Source of the DNA: Rhynochetos jubatus
Taxonomy: Eukaryota > Chordata > Aves > Eurypygiformes > Rhynochetidae
DNA: 64,000 nucleotides
Reading direction: 5' to 3'
NCBI GenBank assembly: GCA_027574665.1
Contig: CM050690.1
Span: 69,917,433 to 69,981,432, forward strand
The notes beneath the pieces were generated by a model. That model saw only the letters and a list, made by a program, of their open reading frames with translations. It was not told the DNA's origin and did not search any database. Within the stretch, counting starts at the first letter, position 1. Every line of letters starts with the position of its first letter. Positions 12,156-23,093 of the stretch are shown piece after piece. A program made the position numbers and the translations under genes.

Positions 12156-14153
12156 CTGGAAAGGCTCCATGGAGGGAAGAGGGGCCCAAGAAAGCTGGCA
12201 AGTATTCAAGGACTCCAAGCTCAGGAGCGATGCATCCCAATGAAGAGAAAGTTGGGTAAAAGTGCCTGCAGGCCTGCGTGGATGAACATGCAGCTCCTGA
12301 ACAAAGTAAAACAAGAAAATGAAGCCTACAGTGGGTGGAAGCAAGGACAGATAGCCTGGGACAATTACAGGGAAGTTGTCCGAGAGGTTGGAGATCAGGT
12401 TAGGAAAGCCAAAGCCCTGACAGAATTAAACCTGGCCACGGACATCAAGGCCAACAAGAAGGGCTTCTGTAGGTACATTGGGGATAAAAAGAAAATCAGG
12501 GAAAATGTGGGCCCTCTGCAAAAGGAAACAGGAGAGCTGGTTTCCCAGGACATGGACAAGGCTGAAGTACTCAATGCTTTTTTTTGCCTCGGTCTTCACT
12601 GTCAAGGGTGCAAGCCGTACCCCAAGAGTCATGGAAGACAAGGGCAGGGACTGGGAAAATGGAGAGCTGCCCATGGATAGAGAGGATCAAGTTCAGGAAC
12701 ACCTCAGGAACCTGAAGGTACACAAGTCCATGGGACCTGATGGAATACATCCACGGGTCCTGAAAGAACTGGCAGATGAGGCTGCAAAACCTCTATCCAT
12801 CGTATTCAAAAAGTCATGGCAGACTCCCGCTGAGTGGAAAAGGGGAAACATAAGCCCCATCTTTAAAAAGGGAAAAAAGGAGGGTCTGGGTAACTATAGG
12901 CCAGTCAGTCTCACCTCTGTGCCTGGCAAGATCATGGAGCAGATCTCCCTGGAAGCCATGCTAAGGCACATGGAAAACGGGTAGGTGACTGGTGACAGCC
13001 AACACGGCTTCACCAAGGGCAGATCATGCCTGACTAATATGGTGGCCTTCTGCAATGGGGTCATGACCTTGGTGGATAGACAGCCAACTGATGTAATCTA
13101 CTTGGACTTGTGCAAAGCCTTCAATACCATCCCACACGACATCCTTGTCTCTAAACTGGAGAGGCCTGGATTTGACGGATGGACCGCTCGATGGATAAAG
13201 AACTGGCTGGCTGGTTGCACTCAGAGAGTTGTGGTCAATGGGTCAATGTCTGAGTGGAGACCAGTGATGAGTGGTGTTCCACAGGGGTCAGTGCTTGGAC
13301 CGGTCCTGTTTAACATCTTTGTCAGTGACATGAGCGATGGCATCAAGTGCCCCTTCAGCAGGTTTGCTGATGACAGCAAGCTGTCTGGTGCGGTGACACG
13401 CTGGAGGGAAGGGACCTGGACAGGCTGGAGAAGTGGGCCCATGCCAACCTCATGGAGTTCAACAAGGTCAAGTGCAAGGTCCTGCACCTGGGTCGGGGCA
13501 ATGCCAAGCACAAGGACAGGCTGGGTGGAGAATGGATCAAGAGCAGCCCTGAGGAGAAGGACTTGGGTGTACTGGGGGATGAAAAGCTGGACATGAGCCA
13601 GCAGTGTGCGCTGGCAGCCCAGAAAGCCAACCATATCCTGGGCTGTATCCAGAGAAGCGTGGCCAGCAGGTAGAGGGAGGGGATTCTCCCCCTCTACTCT
13701 GCTCTTGTAAGACCCCACCTGGAGTACTGTGTCCAGCTGTGGAGCCCTCAGCATAAGAAGGCTATTGACCAGTTGGAACGAGTCCAGAGGAGGGCCACAA
13801 AGATGCTCCGATGGCTGGAGCGCCTCTGCTATGAAGACAGGCTAAGAGAATTGGGATTTTTCAGCCTGGAGAAGAGAAGCATCTGGGGAGATCTTCTAGC
13901 AGCCTTCCAGTACCTGAAGGAGGCCTACAAGGAAGCTGCAGGGGGGGGGCTTTTTACAAGGGTCTGTAGTGACAGGACAAGGGGTAATGGGTTTAAACGG
14001 AAAGCAAGGACATTTAGATTGGATATCAGGAAGAAGTTGTTCCCAGAGAGGGTGGTGAGGCACTGGCACAGGTTGCCCAGAGAAGCTGTGGATGCCCCAT
14101 CCCTGGAAGTGTTCAAGGCCAGGCTGGATGAGGCTTTGAGCAGCCTGACCTAG
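12156..14153 (+). pseudogene. CR1 ORF2, reverse transcriptase and C-terminal region
   Basis: This half carries the linker ([23 protein letters not shown]), the RT fingers ([38 protein letters not shown]), [13 protein letters not shown], motif A ([16 protein letters not shown], Asp at 13105-13107), motif B ([11 protein letters not shown], about 13270-13302) and motif C (FADD, 13363-13374). All catalytic Asp residues are preserved. The thumb and C-terminal region follow ([23 protein letters not shown]-like and RTRGNG blocks), ending with a TAG at 14151-14153. The frame shifts near a run of eight T at 12578-12585 and again near 13390-13450. In-frame stops are at 12982-12984 and 13671-13673. The RT makes cDNA at the nicked target in the nucleus; this copy cannot do so. 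Confidence 0.95.
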
Positions 14154-14233
14154 TGGAGGGTGTCCCTGCCCATGGCAGGGGGTTTGGAACTAGATGATCT
14201 TTAAAGTCCCTTCCAACCTTCCAATGACTCTAT

Positions 14234-16315
14234 ATAAGAAGATTTTTGTAACATAGTCCTTACCCACAAAATCTCCATAAAATACTTAGGTCTGTGGGAC
14301 CTGAAGGTTCTTGGTAAATAACATAGATACCAGATCTGACAAGCATGGAGTGTAGGTTTTACGGCAAGACCTGATACTGAGCTTCCAGCTGACAAATGTC
14401 TCTGCAAGCTCTGTTTTTTTCACCATTTCTTCACTGGCTGTCTGTGTTAGGAACACAAAGACTCAGTCATGTTCTTCTCAGCATGGGAAATGTTTATTTT
14501 TCCCTGATAAATAGCCTCCAGCTTCTGATTCTTAGGAATTAATTTTCTATTTATACCTAAGAAACTTTGCTGCACTGGAGCAGCCAGGATTTAGAAATGT
14601 TCTAAATGTCAAACTACAGCTTTTTGTTTTCTGCAGTCAAATTAACTGGAAAAGAGATCAAATAGTTTTGTACAGGTTGCAAGGAAAGTTATTGATTTAT
14701 CTAAAGTCTTCACACTTTACCCTCTTCTGGGCTTTTCTCTGACCAACAATCAAGTTCGCTCTCTCCTGTAGTAAGACAAGTTTATCTGAAAAGAACTGTG
14801 ATCATTAACCTCTGAGGTGTTTAAATCTTTTGCAGTACCAGAAAAAAACAATAGTGACTTTTATACTCGAGTGTAATTTGTTTTGGCAGCATAGCACAAA
14901 TACACATTCCAGCAGCTTAACTCCTCAATGGAATGAGTCTTGCCAATTTATTCTTGATATAATGAGCACCGTTCAGTTTACTATTAACTGGAGCTGGGTA
15001 GATTTGTTCAGACTGTGTCATGGTGTTTCTCTCAAATTGTTAAGTGAAAGAGGTGGCCTGCCTTACTCATCAGTGCAATTGCAAAAAGGAATTGTGGGAA
15101 CATCTTGAAATGGCTGTGAACTTTCTATGGAACAGCAAAAATGTATTGCAAGGACTGAAAGCAGGATGGCACTCAGTGGTAGGGAAGAGGTGAGAAAATA
15201 GCTTCAAAGAAGGAGCCATTCAAGTTTGAAGAGATTAAGAATGCTTGTGATTCCAAAAGGAAAAAATAAATTTAGAAGTTGCCTGACCCAAAACCCAAGC
15301 CTTATTCTTTGCATCTGAAAGCAGCAAGAAGGGTGCCTGCACGGGAGTAGTCAAGTGTCTATAAATGAATATTTAAAAAGTAGATTTTAAACTAAGTCTT
15401 CTTTTATAACAATCCTTTACAACAAAATCTTCTTTATAGAATAAACTCTTGTGTTTATGTTCTAAGCACTTCCTCTTTTCCCTGCATTCTTTCCTTCTAA
15501 TACAGCCATGGGGTTTTTTAATACGTTTTTCTTTTGATGTTGAAGTAAGCACAGACGCTAGTACTCAGAGGAGTAACATGTAACAGTCCTTTTGTTTCTG
15601 ATGCTGAATCTGAATTTAATACCATTTGTTCCTCAGATCATCATCTGAGCAGGTACAGGTACTTGCTAGGTGTTGCTGCTGTCAACATTCAGGAACAGGG
15701 ACAATGGCTTGGTTAAAATCCAGCTGCCATTAGAAAAATTCTTTCTAAATAAGCTCTGTTGGATTTTCTTTTGATTCCATCTGTCCTTCTTTGTGACTTC
15801 AAACATATCAGTATTTCTAAAAGCCAAACTAAATTCCTTCTAGGTCAGTCATGATCTCCAGGGACAAAAGTCAAAAAGGAAAGCTTGAGATGACAGCTTT
15901 GACAATGACAAATGAGGCAGAACAGAATTCAGTGTTGTTTTCTATAGCTGTGTTAGTTATGCATTGTTGACAATTAAATATCATTTTCAGCAGTAAAGTA
16001 AGGCAACAGAATAATTATGGGTGATTTCCTATCCCTTGAAAAACTTTCTGTTACTGGTGAACAGTAATCACAGCACAGCAGCAGCAGATGACCTTGGAAA
16101 AAAGGATTTGCAAGGAGGTTAAAGGAATAGACTTGCATGGTTGCATATGTAGGCTCAGAACACTCAGCTAAAAAATTGAGCAAGAGGTAAGGAGATTGGT
16201 ATTTCAAACTGGTCAGCCTATAGATTCTGAAGGGATGATAAATACGGGGGGAACAGCCTTTGAAGTGATGAGAAACAGTTTACTGGAAAAGAAGGGAACT
16301 GGTGGAAGAAATGCA
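14234..16315. other. non-coding DNA, no gene recognised
   Basis: About 2 kb between the CR1 3' end and the pentanucleotide array. Open frames stay under about 95 codons and none looks like a known protein. I see no transposon ends or RNA gene. A target-site duplication for the upstream CR1 would not help, since CR1 inserts usually lack clear ones. Confidence 0.55.
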
Positions 16316-16403
16316 TGGGATGGGATGGGATGGGATGGGATGGGATGGGATGGGATGGGATGGGATGGGATGGGATGGGATGGGATGGGATGGGATGGGA
16401 TGG
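16316..16403. repeat. (TGGGA)n pentanucleotide microsatellite, 17 perfect units
   Basis: Seventeen uninterrupted TGGGA units (16316-16400) plus a partial TGG. Because the unit is five bases, it stays open in several frames on both strands and yields artificial repeats of Gly-Trp-Asp-Gly-Met or Pro-Ile-Pro-Ser-His. These should not be read as proteins. Each unit gives a GGG run separated by only two bases (AT), so the + strand fits the G3N1-7 G-quadruplex pattern throughout, and the - strand is C-rich. Perfect units suggest a young and probably length-variable locus. Confidence 0.98.
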
Positions 16404-17372
16404 TCAGAATACTGGCTGAATCTAAACAGTGCTAAATACACTGCCTCATACCAGGGACAGATCATCCTACAGGTAGTTAGAAAGTGAAGACCTGGGGACA
16501 GATGGTAAAAACTCCACTGGATTCCCTGAGAAGGGAGGCAAGAAGCAGCTCTGAGCAAGGACTGTATGTCGGATATGTAGCTTCTCCAGGACTTGGGAGC
16601 AGTCTGTTTGTATGGTACATACGCAGCAAATAGCTGGGGTAGAACAGTGTGTTATTTAAGTGCCCTTTCTGCCTGAGATTGATGGGATCGCTGACACTGG
16701 ATCTGAGTTATTAGCTACGCAGTACATAGGACATACGCCACTTTCACAGGACTTCTGATGAATGCCAGTAAACATGCCACACTGCAGATCTTCAGAAACT
16801 CCGCCTGTGTGCAGTGAAGCAATGCTACTTAGAATAGCCAGTCCTACTGATATTCTCTGAAGATGATATATTTTGAACTGTAGATTATTGAATGGGACAT
16901 GATTTGCAAAGGGGAACATGGGAACATGATCTAGAAGACAAAATAGCTTAGTTCTGATACCAAAGCTAGGCTACAAGTGAAAGTGTGTAGAGTTTTAGTT
17001 TTGCAGGCAGTAAGATGTCCCATCATTTGGCGTTGGGACTCAGAAGCAAAAAAAATCTTGTCCACAAAGACAAGAATTCTCTTTAATTGTGTCAAATTTA
17101 ATTATTGTTGAAGAAAATGATTTTTTTCTTGGTCTTTAGTTGAAGGCTGTGGCTGACCTACTTGGGGTTTGAGGTAGTGTCATCAGCCTCTAAGTTGTGA
17201 ACGAGAGCAAAGCTGATACGCAGCCTTTTGGGCACAGCCAGCCGGTGGTTCATGCTTTAGACTGGGCCTTCACAAGGGGATAATATTTCAATTTCAGCTT
17301 TCAGTGTAAAATTACACTATTGTTCTATTTCAGGATTGATTGAGCATTTGAGGAAAAGTATTACACACTAGC

Positions 17373-17406
<34 letters not shown>

Positions 17407-19638
17407 AAAAAAACAGCAGCAACAAAACAACCAACAACCCACTAAAAAAAAACCCAGTCTGGTAAATGTGGGGAAGCTTAACTAGATTTTCCCAAGTTGA
17501 CCAGAGAGAGAAGTGAAGGGAGGGTTACTACTGTGGGACCTAGTGAAATCCCTCAGCTGTTTCTGGGGTAACCATTATCGGCTTTGAAGGGAATGGTTCA
17601 GTGAAGGAATGTAATTTATTTCCCCAAATGGTTACAGAAGGTGGAGTTCAGGCTTTTAACATAGGATCAAATGTTTTCTTGAAATCCCTGGGCCTCATCT
17701 AGAGCTTTCAGAAGCTTTGAAGATACTTGCGCTTATATTACCTCCATGTTTATACAATCCATATCCATTGATGCCCATCTGAAATACAGGAGCTCTCCCA
17801 CATAAATAGGGGAAATTAATGCCATCATTGAGGATGTTGAAGTACCACAGAAGCCATTTTGTCCCATTGGCTTCAGTGGGACATTTTATGGATTGGCTTG
17901 CTACCCGACACACACATGGGATTTCTGTGGGTTTTCAGCAGCTCCACAGTGCGGTAAGCACATTGAAGAAATATCCATGTGAATTACTTCTGAAATCTGA
18001 TTTTTCCTGCACAGAACTGTGAAGAGTGCTGTACCAGCCTAGTTATATCAACCAGCGAAACTCTATTGAGAAGCCATATCCAGAGACTTTGCTAAAACAA
18101 ACCTTGAGGTCTATATTTCATTTTGTTCTAGAGCTGAACTGAGTATTTTCTTTTGGGATGGTAGCTTAGAAATGGTTTCTGTCAACTTACTTAATGTTTC
18201 TAGGGATGGGGTCCTTACTTATGATGTACTGCCAGGAGGGAAACCACATATTCAAGATCATGACTGCCACCTGAATGTTCAGAGTTGATTGAACACTAAT
18301 AGCTTGCCAAGCAGCTTACCTTCCAAAACTCCTAAGAGGTCATCTCATGACCTTTTAGTAGCTGGGCTAAACACCAATTCTGGGTCTCTGTTTTCTAGGC
18401 CTGCTAAGTTATGGCTAACCAGCACAATCTAGGGAAGAAATTGCACCAAATATTTAATTTCTGAGAGACTGTTAAACACTTTTAGGTGTCTTGGGAAACT
18501 TTTAAGAATCTGTTTTTCACTGTCATGACTAACAGTAATGCTACTGTTGACATAGTGAAATAACAATGCCATAATCTCCCTCTAAATGTTTGATGTAAGA
18601 AGGGGGATTTTTAATTTCCCAAATGATAGTTTCATAATGCAAAGTTTAGGGATAACTAGCACTTCCATCTTTCAAATATCTGAAGTATAATTAGACAAAA
18701 CTTAAGTACTTCTGAGCACTCTGTTCCAGGATGACAACCCTGATCCCTGTTAGAACACAGCTAATGCAAGCCTCTACATACTGCCTTTGAAAAGTGAAAG
18801 AGGTTGGCAGAAACATCAAATAATGACACTTATCTCTTGGATCACTTTTTGGCTGTAAATAATCAGAGGCTCTCCAAGAGTTGTTGCAGCATATTACACT
18901 ACAGCTGATAAGTGCAGGTACCCCCTCCTTTTTCTTAGTGGTCTGGCACTGACTTTAACTGACTCACCTCAGGAAACTGGTCGCAACAAGGAATCAAAGC
19001 TCCTTGTTGTTGGTGGGAGATGGCTTTGCTTAAAGGACTTTGTTTTTAGAAAAGTTTAGAGCTCATGGTGTCTCACTCCAGGGTAGCACATAGAACAGAG
19101 ACCGTTTTATCTTCTGTTGGATTCCACTTTCTGTCCTAGATCAGGATAGAAGGGAAAACACAGACCAGCTAATACTAGTGGTGCTAGCCTGCATACAAAT
19201 TCAGGAAAGAGGTATAATTAGGACGATGTTCTCCCATTGCATGTAGACACCTGCATAGCTTTAATCCCTACAGGTGTCTCTGCATGCCAGAAAATGTCTA
19301 GGAGCAGTTGAAGGTTTCTGACAACTGCCACATAAAGGTAATATTGCATGGTTCCTCCAAGGCATATCAGAGCCCTCCATCAGCTACTAATACAGGTTTC
19401 ACTTCCTTGCCCTGATGTTTTCTGTAAGCCATATATCTATTTTTTTCACGCAGTAGGTAAAGACAAAGGGGTTGATTCTCAGACACTTGCAAATTATTTT
19501 CCTATAGACTCTGAGGAGTAAGAGAATAGGAAGCTACATGGTGAAAATAAAAGTTAACCCTGAAATATTTCCATTTTAGAAGTAAGAAGATGCGTTAGAT
19601 TTCAAGTTTCCAGTACTAATTCTCAGGTCTATTTGGTT
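16404..19638. other. non-coding DNA with an A-rich tract, no gene recognised
   Basis: About 3.2 kb without a recognisable gene. It contains the long A tract at 17375-17452, listed separately. Open frames are at most about 90 codons. The only other point is the general AT-rich, CpG-poor composition seen across the window. Confidence 0.55.
17375..17452. repeat. A31 homopolymer and A-rich flank
   Basis: A perfect run of 31 A (17375-17405) is followed by A runs mixed with C, G and CAA-type units up to about 17452. It could be the tail of a retroposed RNA in sense orientation or simple slippage. I cannot identify a parent transcript immediately upstream. Length is likely polymorphic and prone to sequencing error. 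Confidence 0.9.
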
Positions 19639-19860
19639 CACACAGATTCACAGTTTCTTAGAGTATCAGGGGTTGGAAGGGACCTCTAGAGATCATCTAC
19701 TCCAACCCCCCTGCCAGAGCAGGATCCCCTAGAGCAGATCACACAGGAACAAGCCCAGGTGGCTTTGGAAAGTCTCCAGGGAAGGAGACTCCCCCACCTC
19801 TCTGGGCAGCCTGTCCCAGGGATCTGTCACCCTCACAGGGAAGAAGGGTTTCCTCACGAT
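19639..19860 (-). mobile_element. CR1 LINE 3' fragment (antisense)
   Basis: Reading the minus strand gives the last part of CR1 ORF2 and its 3' UTR. On the plus strand it begins CACAGATTCACAG, followed by GGGGTTGGAAGGGACCTC and 'ATCATCTACTCCAACCCCC', all reverse-complement CR1 3' UTR, then codons for the closing ORF2 region. It matches the reverse complement of the 3' end of the copy at 37.3-38.7 kb almost base for base over about 215 bp, including the 'GGCAGGGGGTTGGA' UTR motif. The two are therefore the same subfamily and probably of similar age. The 5' truncation at about 19860 is typical. The frame is too short to be useful. Confidence 0.95.
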
Positions 19861-20676
19861 TCCTGGTCTATTTCTGACTTCTGCTTTGTTTACCAAATAG
19901 AATATCCTTCAGCATCACTACCTTTTCCCCACCTGAACACTAAATTTAGCACTTCTGACCATAAATGAGAACATCAGAGCAAGCTTAGAAGATCAGTAAC
20001 TCCCAGCCAAAGTTCGTATTGCTCTTAAACAACTTCAGAAAGCTTCCAAAGTTTCAGAGAATGAAACAGTTCTTCAAAATTGCTTCAATTTCATAAGCAT
20101 ATTCCTTCCTACAAAAGCACAAAGCTTTAAGTGTTTTCCCAAACATGGAGAATGGTTCTTAAGCAAGATTGTCAGATTGTCAAATGTAGGACAAGTTTTG
20201 CCCACAAGACATCTAGAGCTTTGCAATACCCTTTCTTTCCTCTGGAAAGCTCAGATATTTAGACTAGGAGAAATTACTGTCCATTAAAAAGTAGGTATTT
20301 TCCGCTGCACAGAAACCTTACAATATATGATTAAATATGTTTAATATGGTGTAGCCACAACATCTTCATTTGCCTTTAGGATAACTAGAGTTTTATCCAA
20401 GTTTGTTCTGCATCTGGACTAGCAGAGAACTGAGTCTGAGAGTTCAAGTAACATCACCTTTGGAAACAAATTTCCTTTTTTGAAAACCTGAAAGTAATAA
20501 TTTCCTTAGAGAATCCAAAACAAGGCAAGTGAAAGTCATGAGTAAATGAGTGTTGTAAGAGAGAAGAGATCTTGTGGGAAAGTCTCTTGGGAAAGACTTG
20601 TGCCAGCCACTGAAAGCAAACAAAGTTTTAATGTATAATAACACATTTTCTTCACTTTGGTCTCCCTTCCGTCTAG

Positions 20677-20782
20677 AAATGTTGCAGTGCAGCTGCGTGG
20701 AAAGGAAAAGAAGCCGACTGTCTCAGAGAAGTTTTACTTGGCTTTGTATTGCAGTTATGTACTGGACCACAAAAGTGTACAA
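20677..20782 (+). other. candidate internal exon (hypothesis only)
   Basis: A 106-base interval preceded by a strongly pyrimidine-rich stretch ending CCGTCTAG and followed by GTAAGA, a good match to the vertebrate donor consensus. Two of its three frames are open across the whole interval. One begins NVAVQLRGKEKKPTVSEK and the other MLQCSCVERKRSRL. Neither resembles a protein I recognise. Such signal pairs also occur by chance in 64 kb of DNA, and a downstream phrase (GTAAGACCTCACCTG) resembles part of CR1, so this may be a degraded repeat. I list it because no stronger host-gene signal is present on this side of the window. Confidence 0.18.
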
Positions 20783-21043
20783 GTAAGACCTCACCTGTGC
20801 AACAGAGGTGAAAATATCTTCTATCCACCTAGCCTTCCAATGACCTTGAAGTTTTCTACCACTGAATTCAGAAGAAGCTTTACCATTTTCTGAATGCACG
20901 GACAGCCTAAAACACATGAGCCAGAAGATGGTGTTTGAAACAACAAAAAGCCCCTACATGTCTTAGTCCCAGTTCTATTCTGTGCACGTAAAACAACATA
21001 GCTTGTTCTGTTAGAGCAGCCAAAGAGCTAAATCCAACAAATC

Positions 21044-21074
21044 CATTATTTTCATTATTTTCATTATTTTCATT
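21044..21074. repeat. tandem triplet of CATTATTTT
   Basis: Three perfect copies of the 9-bp unit CATTATTTT (21044-21070) and a partial fourth. A small local tandem array with no evident function, probably from slippage. Confidence 0.9.
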
Positions 21075-22181
21075 GTCACAGCACACTATGTATGCTTCAT
21101 CCTTGTGACTCTCTCTGTTTCTCTTTCACCTCTTCAACCCCTTTGAATTCATTGCATGCATGACTAGAACTACCTAACACTGATAGCAGTGATCAACTCT
21201 GATCTCTATCCATAATAAGAAATGTCATAATGCTAATATGGCAAAGGGCGAGGAAAAGCTGTTGTACTTGACAAATCACAACAGTGAGGCTTAGCTCTTC
21301 TCTTGGAGAGATGGGAAGATGCCAGGGAGAAATTATATATGTATTAAAAACACCCCAGATCCTTTGATCAGGTTTTCCACCTGGCTGCTGCTGAGCACTT
21401 TTACACAAACAGTGTATGAATACAGGTCCCTTGCAGGTCAAGAGGCACTTGGAACCTGTGAAGCCTGCAAAGTGCTTCAGCTGTGACTCTGAGTGTTATT
21501 AGATGTCTACAGAAAGGACCATGACAAGTCCCAGTAGAAGGTGTGTGGCCCCGCTGTACTATATGTGGCTCAGATATATTGAGAAGAGAATTAAGAAGCT
21601 TATGATGAGATGCAATGGATGATAAAAACAAGCAAACTGAGAGGCTGGGGATCAGGAATCAGCAGCATATGAGCATGTCATTTTAACCTAATGACTAGTT
21701 GCCTTCACTGGGCAACCTGCCTAACCTTGGCATATCTGCGTTGCACCATTTCAGGGAATATTGTCCTTGAGTAATTAGGACTGCAATAAAGTTACAGGTC
21801 AAAAAGTCTGAAACATGACCTATTAGGAAAGATGGAAAGAAAAGTGGTTGTTTAGTCTGGAGCAGAAAAGACTGTGGGGAAGCATGGTACAGCTTCAAAT
21901 TTCCAGAAAAGATGAAAGGAATAAAATGTAGAGAGGACAGGAAGTAGTGGGTATGAATTGCAGCAATGGAGATCTGTGCTAGAAGCATTTGGTAAGTTTA
22001 GCTTGTCTGTCTCTCGATTATGTTGTTTAGGATACTGTTGAAATCCCATCAGTGAAACTAAGAATGAATTAAACAAGTATCCCTGAGTGACACAGATACT
22101 GTAGATGGGCAGATGACCTAGATGACCTCATGCTTTCTTCTGGCAGTAGTTTCAGTAATTTTTGTGGTATGTCTCTGTACT

Positions 22182-22209
22182 TAAAATACACAGAAGACTG
22201 TGTATTTTA
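22182..22209. repeat. perfect 12-bp inverted repeat with 4-base loop
   Basis: TAAAATACACAG (22182-22193), then AAGA, then its exact reverse complement (22198-22209). It would form a tight DNA or RNA hairpin. It is not at the end of any transposon I recognise. Inverted repeats of this geometry often arise by template-switch replication errors. Confidence 0.9.
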
Positions 22210-23024
22210 GAAGCTGTTGATGAAGTGTCTCTCCTGCTCTTAAGGGCTGCTTGATTTTAGAGAGCTGCACTGAACATTTTGCACAGAAAAAACATTTCCT
22301 TCCCCCCAATCCTTTTTAACATCCCATATTTGGATCCCAAGCTCTTTGCAATTTTAGTACTCATGTCTTAAGAGGTTTATTATTTTGTTTCCCTCCTTGT
22401 GTTTGCATTCTTTTGAGTTTGTTTTGCTAACTTGCATTGTCACCAGGTTCAAAGCAGAAGCTAGACTCAGAAGAAACTTTGTAAAACATTGTCAACTGTT
22501 CATCATACCGTACCACTGACTGCACTTTGTAAGGGTTTTTTTTTCTGATTCTCAGGACTGTATGTGATAAAGAAATATGCCATTACTATAGTTAACGTTT
22601 GTCTAAGCCCAACCGAGAGCAACTAGTCCAAATGTGAAGAGGGTCTCAGGAGCAGAGTGATAAGGGAGACAAGGAGCTGTCTAATTCTGTAATGAAGTAA
22701 CACAACAAAAGTACAGAACTAACAGCTTACTTATCACTATTTGTTAGTAGAGAGAAATAGCTCTCTCAGCTGTTCCCTGCAGTCTTTTCCTGCTCCAGTA
22801 AGGAGTTGATCTTTCCAGCGACACTATCTCTCCATTTCCCTTCTGACCCTATAATGCATGTTTATGAAACTTTTTTAATCCATGGTGTGACTTTTTGCTT
22901 AAGAATAAGGCTCTCTGCCAGCTCTGATTAGGGGAAATGCTTGAAGGCATACAACAGGATGGTGCTTGCTTGCTTTACTTACCTTGAGCCGAAGTTCAGG
23001 CAGCAGTCGTCAAAGGGTGCAAAT

Positions 23025-23093
23025 ACAATGCAGTGCCACCCAGAAACACCAGACTGGCGCCAAAATAACCATGTTTGTGTGGCACTGCATTGT
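23025..23093. repeat. perfect 15-bp inverted repeat around a 39-base centre
   Basis: ACAATGCAGTGCCAC (23025-23039) is repeated exactly as its reverse complement at 23079-23093. The stem can be extended outward by a G-U pair and two A-T pairs, and partly inward through the CAGAAA/TTTG region. The centre holds a further palindrome, TGGCGCCA (23055-23062). The whole is about 70 nt, the size of a microRNA precursor stem or a small palindromic insertion. I do not recognise it as a known microRNA. Confidence 0.85.

Larger units (their letters stand above)
10650..14233 (+). mobile_element. CR1 LINE, large 5'-truncated copy with ORF1 and ORF2
   Basis: A 3.6-kb sense-strand copy of the avian CR1 non-LTR retrotransposon. 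It holds the distal part of ORF1 with its esterase domain, a short inter-ORF spacer (11238-11400), ORF2 with endonuclease and reverse transcriptase, and the CR1 3' UTR. The 3' UTR contains the 'CCCATGGCAGGGGG' stem region and ends in the 'TCCCTTCCAACC' motif at about 14207-14218, followed by a decayed octamer-like end (ATGACTCTAT). A complete CR1 is about 4.5 kb, so roughly the first kilobase is missing, which is usual because reverse transcription aborts early. At least five in-frame stops and three frameshifts in ORF2 make it inactive. The tail ('GGGTGTCCCTGCCC') differs from that of the copies at 19.6 and 37.3 kb, so it is a different subfamily. Confidence 0.96.

Noticed and set aside
13221-13754. 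177-codon and other antisense frames across the CR1 elements (also 37486-38230)
   Set aside because: These are shadows of GC-rich CR1 ORF2 on the opposite strand, with no recognisable protein.
16196-16558. Open frames on both strands encoding repeated Gly-Trp-Asp-Gly-Met or Pro-Ile-Pro-Ser-His
   Set aside because: They are translations of the (TGGGA)n microsatellite, which has no stop in several frames. There is no gene context.
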